Source: Antedon mediterranea | Lineage: Eukaryota; Echinodermata; Crinoidea; Comatulida; Antedonidae | Direction: 5' to 3' | NCBI RefSeq assembly: GCF_964355755.1 | Contig: NC_092673.1 | Location: 17,365,001 to 17,429,000 of the forward strand | DNA: 64,000 nucleotides | In this document: positions 43,860 to 53,737 of the stretch, in pieces | Layout of the letters: every line of letters begins with the position of its first letter | How positions within the stretch are numbered: position 1 is the first letter of the stretch | Position numbers and translations under genes: made by a program | Notes under the pieces: model-generated | Told to the model about the DNA's origin: nothing | Database searches by the model: none | What the model saw: the letters and a program-made list of their open reading frames with translations, nothing else

Positions 43860-44460
43860 CTACAGTATATACAAACTAAACTAAACACTACAGTATATAC
43901 ATACATACAACCAGAATTAAAACATGTTAAACTACAATACAACTAAACTAAATACTACAGTACAATCAAAATCAAAACATATTAAAAACTACAGTACAAT
44001 CGGAATTAAAACATCTTAAATACTACAAACAATACAATTAATTAAATTTAAAATATGTTAAACTACAAAACAACTAAACTAAATATCACAATCGGACGAG
44101 CATAATTGAAGATTTATTGACATAATTATATGTTTTTTGTTTGTTTTACTGATCACCTGATACATTTACATTAAATGTTAAGTGTAAATAAATGAAACGA
44201 ATGTAGATACAGAAACAAAATCATAATGGTAACAGATTCATTGACGTAATTATATGTTTATTTGTTTTACCATAGAGATACTATAATATCTCTATGGTTT
44301 TACTGATTACCTGATACATTTACATTTAATGTTAAATGTAAATAAATGAAACGAATATAGATACCGTAGTTAAACAAAATGGTAACAGATTCATTGACGT
44401 AATTATGTGTTTAATTGTTTTTTACTGATTACCGGATACAGTTAATGTTAAATGTAAATC
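43860..44460 (+). repeat. Degenerate tandem repeats, then three ~140-bp copies
   Basis: 43860-44100 has loosely repeated ACTACAGTATATACA, AACTAAACTAAA and AATTAAAACAT words. 44108-44460 has three direct copies of ATTCATTGACGTAATTATAT ... ACATTTAATGTTAAATG. The middle copy bears a small hairpin insertion (44272-44304). Confidence 0.75.
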
Positions 44461-44744
44461 TTTTTATAATGGTATAGTCCATACAAGTCGAGGTGGCCGA
44501 AAACGGCACCTGATCCTATTGTTTTAATGGCAGGGCTTTCTTAAGAAGGGCCTAGACCTAGACTTTTTTATTTAGCCAAGCTAGGCCTAGCCTACACAGA
44601 CAGCCAATACGGCGCTAGGCCTACGCCCATAATACTAGTAACTAGGCCTAGCCTACTAGTTAGGTCTAGTAATAGTAATAAGACGATCAGAGAAACTTAA
44701 ACCAATAGACGATTTTCGTGCTACGGAAGCCATCTTGCAGAATT

Positions 44745-44905
44745 AAGATAATAAATGTTTGCTGATGTCTTTAATATGACTGTATAGCCCCCTGGACCAG
44801 ACCAGATTAAATGTGAGATAACAAATTACCTACAGTCTTTAATATGACTGTCTATAGCCCCCTGGACCAGTCCAGATCAAATGTGAGATAACAAATTAGG
44901 CCTAT
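44745..44905 (+). repeat. Dispersed copy of the CCAGACCAGAT repeat
   Basis: Two direct copies of GTCTTTAATATGACTGT ... GTGAGATAACAAATTA match 2380-2520. Confidence 0.6.
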
Positions 44906-45209
44906 TATAAGAGATCTGTGGAGCCCAAAAGTCTTTAGTATGACTTTGAAGCCCCCAAAACGTTTTTTTCTTAGCTTTCACTCAATCACCATACTACTGT
45001 TATTGAGATTAAATAGTAAAGTTCATTAATAATGGATACAAAAGAAACATATTGTGGTTTTGGTTTACAAGTTGAAATAATTAATTAGGCCAGACAAAAT
45101 ATATTGTTAAGTTACCACTCTTCCCTGATCTTTTTAGCCTCTTCTCTTTTTCTTTTCTGAGTGACAACAAAATAACTAACAATTACGATAAATCATTACA
45201 TTTTATTTT

Positions 45210-47300
45210 ACCAACAGGAACAATTTTATTGCATTAAATAGTTTCTTAAAGTTGAAAATATAGTGATTCATTTGTTCGTGTTTGAAGGAATTAGTATCAC
45301 TTTATTTCAAGATGGTAGCATAAAACAATGTTGATGACCTATTAAAGCATAGTACTTTAGTAAAAGAAAAAAAAACGTCCTTGATGCTTAACAAAGTATT
45401 ATATTTTTTGACCTTATAAACAGGTATTCTAAAATGTGAAACCTCAATAATATATAGAGTATGATTTAAACACTAGCATTCGTTTCCTTTCTTTTTGAAT
45501 AATTGAAGTTGTAAATGTTTTAACTTCCTGTTTTTGCAGTTAAATATTTTGCAAGATTGTTTGAGGAAGTCAGTATTGTATTTGGTGAATATTCATTTAT
45601 TTATGGTCAAACACAGTAAAATATTGTACATGGTTTGAAATTAATTTTGTTAAAAAAAAAATAAAAAAATCAGTTAAAAAGGTTAAAATTTGGTAAATAC
45701 AGATAAAGCACTCATAAATTCAGATAAAATACATCATTTAAAATACAAAATACAAGTAAGATTGGTGTGTGTAAGGGAATAGCATAAAATGACTACTGTT
45801 TCCATGTTTCATTGAATTGCCTCATTGCAGTAGGGAGAAACAAGTTTCTCATCCTGTTGGTTTTCCATCTTGGGTACACTAAACGCCTTGACAATTGCTA
45901 AAAAATCACTCACCTGAACCGCATGAGCGCGCAGTAAGCTCTCTATTTGTTAGAGAAAGAAGATAGGGTTTTTAGTCAAAATAACGATTTAGATTTATCT
46001 GCCAATTGTGATATCGATGTTTCACAAATAAGTAGTATATTATGCTATTGAAATTAGTAAATTTTAGGTCATAATTTATTATTTCAAGCCCAGCTAGGCC
46101 TTCCTCTAGTAAGCCAGCCTTCAATTTGGCGAAAACATGCAGCCTGTCCTCCACCAGGCTACGAACGAGATAGGCTAGTTTGTCTACCCTATATAGGCCT
46201 AATATCGTCAAATGGTCATGATTAGAATGTCAAATGTCCACAAAATAATACTATTTATTTAGTATTCTTTCAAATAAATACAACTTGTAATGCAAACTTA
46301 TGAACTAGAAAAAAAATGTTGTATTTTGTTTGTAATTAGTCTCTGATTTTCTACATATTTAAATAACTGTACAGGAAGTAATATATAAAACATTACATTA
46401 TTGCTTCAGGTGCTGAAGGGTTAAGGGGGTGATTTATTATTTATTATTTTATTAGCTGCCTTCACTATCCAATCAATGTATATGTCATCTACTATAGTGT
46501 AATTAATTGTATAAACAGCCCCTTTAATTTAATGATATATTCAGCTTTCATCATCTATGCCATTTTCATCTATTCTATTTTCATCATCTATTCATCATTG
46601 ATAGAAATTTCATTGATGCAATTTTCATCATAACCAATAACTTGCGTAAGCGAAGTTTCATAGATTCTGGTATCACCAAAATGTGTTCCGCTTGATGTTA
46701 ATTAAAGTTTTCAGTTATGACATCGAAGAGAGCTTAGTTGTACAATCTTCATGGTAAATTCAAGCTAATTTACTACTGATGTTTATACTATGTACTGTAT
46801 GCTGGTTTTGCATAAAATTGCATATAAGCAAGCTGCATCACTTTAATCGTCCCTAGATAATTATACTAATTTATCTAAATAAATGATATTAAAGCTTGTT
46901 AATATTTTATTTATTATACCATAGTAAAAATTATTTTCACAGCATAGGTTTATCGTATTACTGTATGTTGACCAGGTTTATAAGATGTTCTATCCACAAA
47001 TTTTAGAGAATGGCAGGCACTAAATCAACAGAAAAAAAAATAACATTGATAAAAAAAAAAGATTCTTGACAATCACAACAGGTTCAATGCAGATCACTTA
47101 ACCTTAAAGAAGGCAAGACTGATTGAGGAAGTAATGTAATTCACAGAATAAGGAAATAGGGTGTTGGCCCTTTGTATAACAATAAGCATCTTATAATAGG
47201 CAGCTTTATGATCGGACTGTGCAATTTTGAATGTAATGTTGTTTTATCATGTATGTTTCTTTAGATTCAGTGTGTAAATGTGAGTTGTAATAGTATACTT
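45210..47300 (+). repeat. Diverged unit U3
   Basis: 45220-45370 (AATTTTATTGCATTAAATA; TAGTGATTCATTTGTTCGTG; GATGACCTATTAA) matches U2 and U4. 47105-47290 (GGCAAGACTGATTGAGGAAG; AACAATAAGC; GTGAGTT) matches the terminal block of the other units. It is more diverged, so an older copy. No gene is supported; the 79-codon minus frame at 45972-46211 lacks a domain. Confidence 0.5.
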
Positions 47301-47895
47301 ATTTATTTCATTTTATAATTACTGTATTTTTACTTGTTGTAATTGTACAATGATCGTTTAGTATCAAACAGTATTTATACAAATAATTAATGTTTTATAT
47401 TCTAATGGTACAAACAATGGCATCTAGTGTTAATATGTCAACAAATGACCAAACAATCCTAGGCCTATGCTAAAGCACCTATAGGCCTAGCTAGTAATAG
47501 CAATTGGCCTAGCAAGGTAGAAAGGCAGCAATTCTATTACGAAATTTCGACAAGCAACTGAAACTTATCTACTAATTCTAAAAACTAACTAAACAAGATT
47601 TCATGTCTTGTAGAGATTAAAAATTAAGAGATTAATTAATCAAAATCATAAAAACAATCTAAAGCTATAAATTGAATTGCTTTTTTTGTCTAATTTAATA
47701 CATGTATCTCAAACCTGCCAACTTTTTCAGTGGCCAATGCGTGAGAATTAAATTGTATATAGCGCCCTCTATGTTATAATAACTTGAAAAACGCCCTGAG
47801 CTGTATGTTAAATTTTTCGCCGAATTGAGTTTGGCTTTCCTGTACTACTGTACCTCAACCATAAAATACAAATAAACATAGGCTTTAATAGGCCG

Positions 47896-48907
47896 GTCAG
47901 TCTAATTACCGAAAACAACCGAAAACAACCAAAACAACTGAAAACAGCCATAAACAACCAAAAACAACCGAAAACAAACCGAAAACAAAATAAAATAATC
48001 TAAATACCGAAAACAAACCGAAAACAAAATAAAATAATCTAAATACCGAAAACAAATTTGTATATACATTTTTAATGTCGCCCTCTACTGAGTTAAGACC
48101 ATGACAGAGAGAAGGTTGAGACCGCGTGCGCAAAAGCCAAGGAAGACCCTACGAAATGGTAGTGTGCACAAAATACAACTAAAAATCGTACAATCAATCA
48201 ATGATAACATCGCATTTACTTTACATACAGAATCTATGAAAATATTTTAATTTTAGTCATTTCGATTTTTGATCCAGAAACCAACGCATTTACTCCTCAC
48301 AATAATTGTGAATACGTTAATCCATAGTATAGAAAGTAAATTGACTATGGTTAATCATGATCAATTTAATTATAGATTATCAAAGATAATAATACAAAAA
48401 TGATATTTTAAGAATATTGATAATATTAGAGACTTAATAAAGTATACTTAAAAAATAAAACAAGCTCACGATAAAGGATTCAATAAAATCTATTCAGTAA
48501 AATTACTGTAGTCGAGTAAATAACGTTTTTATCCTTAATCACTTCAGTATAGTGACGAAAAAGCAAAGTTAGGTAAAATCATGCTTTGTTTTTGAAAATC
48601 TAAAGACTAAAAACGAAATGTGTTTATAGATTTTGGAAGTAAATATAGTCTATGGTGTATATCATTGAATTTGTACGATTTTTTTAAGTTGTATTTTGTG
48701 CACACTACCATTTCGTAGGATCTTCCTTGGCTTTTGCGCGTGTGGTTTTCTCTCTGTACGGTCTTAGCTTTAGAAACACTCATCAATAGAGAGCGACATT
48801 AAAAAAAATATTAATTTTTTATTTTGTTTTTGGTTTGTTTTCGATTGTTTTCGGTTGTTTTCGGTTGTTTTCGGTTATTTTCGGTTGTTTTCGGTAATTA
48901 GACTGAC
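47896..48907. mobile_element. Foldback element with CGGTTGTTTT arrays
   Basis: Ends GTCAGTCTAATTACCG and its complement are separated by 1,012 bp. Each arm of about 250 bp has a short array of ACCGAAAACA (left) or CGGTTGTTTT (right), then CGCCCTCTA..., then CCAAGGAAGA...TACGAAATGGTAGTGTGCAC. CCG flanks both ends and may be a 3-bp duplication. The interior is AT-rich and noncoding. Confidence 0.8.
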
Positions 48908-49117
48908 CCGCTTAGGCTATTTATGCTCAAATTAAATGAAATGTAGTCTTGGACTATTTTCCCTTCAAAATAGGCAAGTTAATTTCAAAATAATGTTTTT
49001 CTGAATATTTTTTTTTTGATGCGTAAGAAATAGCTACATATGCGTGAGGCATAACAAAATTGGACCTCATGTGTGAGACTCATGCATTATGCATAAGAGT
49101 TGGCAGGTGTACAGTAT

Positions 49118-49835
49118 ACCATTTTCATCATCAATGCCATTTTCATCATCTGCAATTTTCACCATCAATACAATTTTTACCATCAATATAATTTTCAGCA
49201 TCGATACAATTTTCACCGTCAATACATTTTTCACCATCAATACAATTTTCGCCATCAGTACAATTTTCACCATCAATACAATTTTCACCATCAATTTAAT
49301 TTTCAGCATCGATACAATTTTCACCATCAATACAATTTTCACAATCAATACAATTTTTACCATCAATATAATTTTCACCATCAATACAATTTTCAATACA
49401 ATTTTCACCATCAAAACAATTTTCACCATCAATACAATTTTCACCATCAGTACAATTTTCACCATCAGTACAATTTTCACCATCAGTACAATTTTCAGCA
49501 TCAATACAATTTTCACCATCAATACAATTTTCACCATCAATACAATTTTCACCATCAGTACAATTTTCACCATCAGTACAATTTTCACCATCAGTACAAT
49601 TTTCACCATCAGTACAATTTTCACCATCAATACGATTTTCACCATCAGTACGATTTTCACCATCAGTACGATTTTCACCATCAGTACAATTTTCACCATC
49701 AATACAATTTTCACCATCAATACAATTTTCACCATCAATACAATTTTCACCATCAATACAATTTTCACCATCAATACAATTTTCACCATCAATACAATTT
49801 TCACCATCAATACAATTTTCATTATCTGTGCCATT
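49118..49835 (+). repeat. 18-bp minisatellite, about 40 copies
   Basis: Unit TTTTCACCATCAATACAA with CAGTACAA, CAATATAA and CGATACAA variants. The period is divisible by three, so several frames on both strands stay open (6-residue repeats); these are not genes. Similar CATCA-rich words at 46545-46640 may be an outlying relic. Confidence 0.95.
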
Positions 49836-50104
49836 TTATTGATGCAATTTTCATCATGATGATGATTAGGTTTAAAAAAGGTGGTAAAAAACGTTTTTTT
49901 GGAACCAGAGGCTTCCATTGGTACACCAAAGAGACGTAAAAAAATGAATTCATAAAAAATGCAATATATAATATGTTATGTACCCAATATATCGTTTATT
50001 ATTGTTCTGAAAAAATACTAAATAATAATGATATACATTCCAAAAATTTATAAATTAACATATTTCTCAAATTTAACTAAAAATATTGGAATCTAATATC
50101 AAAT

Positions 50105-51330
50105 AACCAGGCCGTTTATATTGTTAAGTTGGAATAAATTCCAGTTGATAAAGTAATTGTTAACAATAACTAAATATGAATATCAATCAATATGTTATTA
50201 CAAAATAGACAAAAAAATCATTATAAGAATGAACATTTAAAAATAAATCACTTTGGGAATTGACAATTTAATAATTATCATTGTCAAATTGACCTTATAA
50301 TATACTAGCAATTTTACCCGCCCGAGGTTTCAAACTTAGTTTAAAGCCTTCTCAGTACATAACACCCGACTCCAGTATCTCCCTATACTCACCAACCCCC
50401 ACCCCTCTTCAATAACACCCCACACTCTTTTTTTTAAAAAATAAATTCTTCCCCCAACAAATTCAATTCAACTTTAGCTTCAAAATTAGAGGGGTATACA
50501 TAGCTATGATATGCCTATGGTTTAAGTACGTTGTAAACTGTGAATGAATAGGTGTCATATTGGCTGATAATTAAAATATCTAATTTTGGTATTGTGTCTC
50601 CCCCCCCCCCCCCGCCTTCTTTCTTTTTTAGCCATCCCAGCCACAATTAACTAACCTTAACTCTAGCCCAGGACAGTTCAAATGTAGTAACTTCATTACG
50701 CCAGTATTTTGGCTCCCCCTCCTCCCTCCTCCCCTCCTCCTTCCCAACACACCCCAGATACTGGGTGATGTGTTTAGACGGTTCCAGTACTAATAATGTT
50801 AGCCATCACTCCAACCCATAATCCCTCAGTGGCAGTTTTCAAATGTAGTTTAAAACGTTCCCAGTATAGTTTCAGTCATGGTGATAGGCCTACATCCTCA
50901 CCCCAAACTCCCAGCCCCTTCCCAGTGATAATTAAAATACTTTAACAATTTCCTACCACAATTCTGGTCAATTTTATAGCCTACCACCCCTACCCTAAGC
51001 AAAATCTCAACTATCCCCTGAACCCCAACTCTCACACCCTATCTCCCCACCCACCTCTCCCACTAAATCCCCGGACTTTTTGAAATGTAGTTTAAAACCT
51101 TCCCGGTACAATTGCGATCATTTTGATACCCCATATGTATGGTTACATGCAGAAACAGAAATTTTTATAATGAACAAACATCGAAAGTATTTTCACATTT
51201 AATTTTTCCTTTTCTCTTCATGTCAAGCAATTTCTGTTATTTTCTTCATCACGTCTGTCTAATGAGTGAGTTCTCTCCTTTCAATTAGTTTAGTATGTAA
51301 ACTTCAGATATTTGGGTAGTCTACAGGTAG
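50105..51330. mobile_element. Insertion in U4 with C-rich degenerate repeats
   Basis: This stretch interrupts the alignment of U4 to U2 (break near 13575 in U2). Its right two thirds are unusually rich in C on the plus strand, with degenerate repeats of ATGTAGTTTAAAACCTTCCC-like words at about 50330, 50835 and 51080. No frame or terminal repeat identifies the element. Confidence 0.45.
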
Positions 51331-52132
51331 GTTCTAGAATGTGTTTTGACATAATTTTAGTAAAAAGATAAATATATTGCCACATATGGTGTTTCATACA
51401 TATGCTAATTTATCGATTATCGAAAAAAAAAATTGAAACGCTATCCGGTGGACTAACATAAAAAAGAGAATATTAACTACAGACTTGGGGCAAGTCGTCT
51501 AATATTTGGGCAACTAATCTTTGTTATATGGATGATTTTACCAGTGTACAGAAACAATTTATATTGCATTAAATATTTTTTCTTTAGTTTAAAATGTATG
51601 TCAGTATAGCGATTCATTTGTTCATGTTTGAAAGAGTTGGTGTCAGTTTATTTCAAAATGGTAGCATAAATCAATGTCGATGACCTATTACAATATAGTA
51701 CACTCTCCCTCCCCTGAAATTGACACTTAACAAGTATATAACTTTACTTATTCAATTTAATTTTACAATCAATTGTGTCAATAATTAATGCATTTTAAGT
51801 TAAAGGCCAAAACTTGAATAGGGAAAGCTGATTTGTTTTGGTCTTTTTTGTCATAATTGTTAATGAAGTTTTTATTTTATATTTTTATATTATGAGAGTG
51901 ACAAATAAAGTATTTACACAAATATATATATTTTGGCCTTATGTGTACAATATAAATATAAAAAAAGATATTCTAAGTTTAAACACTCTAGTCGCTAGCA
52001 TTACAACGAATATACAATTTATTTTTAATGAATTGTAAGGCAATTTAAAAAAAAATGTCCTAAATACTGTAGGGTAGTTTTTGCAGTTTAATAAGCATGA
52101 CAGATTTGCTCCTGTATACTGAAATCCATTAA

Positions 52133-52147
52133 AGTGCTAGTGCCACA
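52133..52147 (+). repeat. Kolobok left terminal inverted repeat
   Basis: 15 bp, AGTGCTAGTGCCACA, directly after the TTAA duplication. Identical to the complement of 56864-56878. Confidence 0.93.
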
Positions 52148-52308
52148 CTTTCGACAAATACGACATTTACTATTATCAGTATCAAGAATAATATATGTAG
52201 ATACTGTGTTAAATTGAGTTTCAATAATAAATTGTTATATATATGAAAAAAAAAGCAATATGTGTGTCGTTATTTGGTCACGAAATGTTACCTTTCGACA
52301 TTTGTATG

Positions 52309-52316
52309 TGACGTCA
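52309..52316. promoter_or_regulatory. CRE-type palindrome near the left-hand gene start
   Basis: TGACGTCA lies 99 bp upstream of the plus-strand start codon, with a TTATAA word at about 52367. The same octamer lies beyond the transposase start at 56710-56717. CREB/ATF factors bind this sequence; a role here is inferred. Confidence 0.4.
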
Positions 52317-52414
52317 CAGCCAGAACACCGACGATCGCGAGGAGGAACTAACCTGCATCTTGCGCCTTATAACACACCCCGCGGCGATCACAACAAGCTT
52401 ACTGAATATTTGTT

Positions 52415-53462
52415 ATGGATTCCGAAAGCGATTTAGAAAGTGTTTCATCAGATAGACCTAGTAGTAGTAGTTCATCATCAAGTGATGAGGAAAATGGTAC
52501 TGGCCTTATAATACCATATAATTTCGAACCACGTTTTGAGGAACATGAATTACAAGACATTGATGAAGAAGCCCAAGGTGAAGATGTTGACATGATGGCT
52601 GCACGCCTGGATAATTTAGAATGGTAGGTGTTCCCCTTGTGGTTGTTGTAGTGAAGCGTCTGCTTGATTGGGCTAGGCCTAATTAATCAATCGAAGCTAG
52701 AGCTACCTCAGTGTTTCTAAATTCTAAATATACAATCGGTTTTTTTTTTTCAAATTTTGTGAGATGCCATACGTTAATATAAAGTCCCCATCGTAATTTG
52801 TTTGATGATTATTAGATGGGTCGGATTTGGGACGGTGGTTTAATAATAGGCTACTCCTTGGGCTTGGGTTTGGTTATAATAATAGATGGACTAGGCCTAA
52901 AGTATTAATATTAATATTCTGGTCATAGTTCAAATGGGCATTTGAATTTCACTTGCTTGAGTGACTGCTGATATGATCAACTAATTATAATCATAATAAT
53001 TAGTTTTATAATGACTAAATACATGTTTTCATCTTGTTCAGGTGTTCCTGTGAACATTGCCAAATCATGGGCTCAGGGGAAGAGTGCATCTGCTGCAAGG
53101 AGTGCGAAAACACAAGTGCTAAACTTGAAGACAATGTCAATCTGTTCAACAATGATGCTCCATTCTCCTGCATCACAAATCATCCAGGTTTCAAGTCTGT
53201 TGCTCTTGACCCTTGGGTGCTGGAAGTAGCATGGCTTTCGTATAAGCAACACTATGATAAGAAAGTTATCTATAACGGACCAAAAAACAAAAAGTACCGT
53301 CACATATCGTACAGACAGTATGCCCGATGGATACATGGATATGTCGGAAAAAATATCCGTATAGTGCTTCCGTCTTGTGTTGTCTCTTGCATAAGAGCAC
53401 ATTTCCCACCACCTGGAGATGACCCGGTGTTTACAGGATTTAAATTACCTGACCTAAATTAA
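52415..53462 (+). CDS. P2X7 'ballast'-like cysteine domain protein carried by Kolobok
   Basis: Two exons, 52415-52623 and 53042-53462, join in phase 2 and give a 209-residue protein. An in-frame TGA 12 nt upstream fixes the start. Residues 1-69 are acidic and Ser-rich (a run of Ser near 30). From W70 comes a cysteine cluster C71-x-C73-x2-C76 ... C85-x-C87-C88-x2-C91, then HPGFKSVALDPWVLEVAW, KYRHISYRQYARWIHGY and IRIVLPSCVVSCIRAHFP. This set is characteristic of the intracellular zinc-binding region of vertebrate P2X7 receptors and of stand-alone invertebrate 'P2X7-like' proteins. No membrane segment is present, so it is not a channel. AATAAA follows at 53530. The frame is intact. Its job in the transposon is unknown; DNA or transposase binding is a guess. 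Confidence 0.9.
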
Positions 53463-53737
53463 AACAGCCATAGCAGCATTTTAATTTTCTTATACTATTT
53501 AGTATTAGTTTAGTAATTTTTGGAAATTAAATAAAGTAATAATTTATACAATTTGTAACTCATTTTGATTTTATTGCTTCTCTCATTCATATACATCTCC
53601 AATACATTGTTATTGGGGAAAAAATGAAATAGTCTGAAAATACAGTACATTGTGAATATTTCAACAATTTTATTATGTCTACAATAATATGCTGTGTTCA
53701 ATTCATTTATATGATTAATAAACATGGTGTCAAGTTA

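Noticed and set aside
49067-49939. Repeat frames (MVKIVL)n and (NFHHQY)n
   Set aside because: 18-bp array; three plus/minus frames open at the same time.
53034-53402. Other frames overlapping the ballast exon (53011-53229 plus, 53073-53402 minus)
   Set aside because: Shadows of the spliced frame that continues the cysteine cluster.
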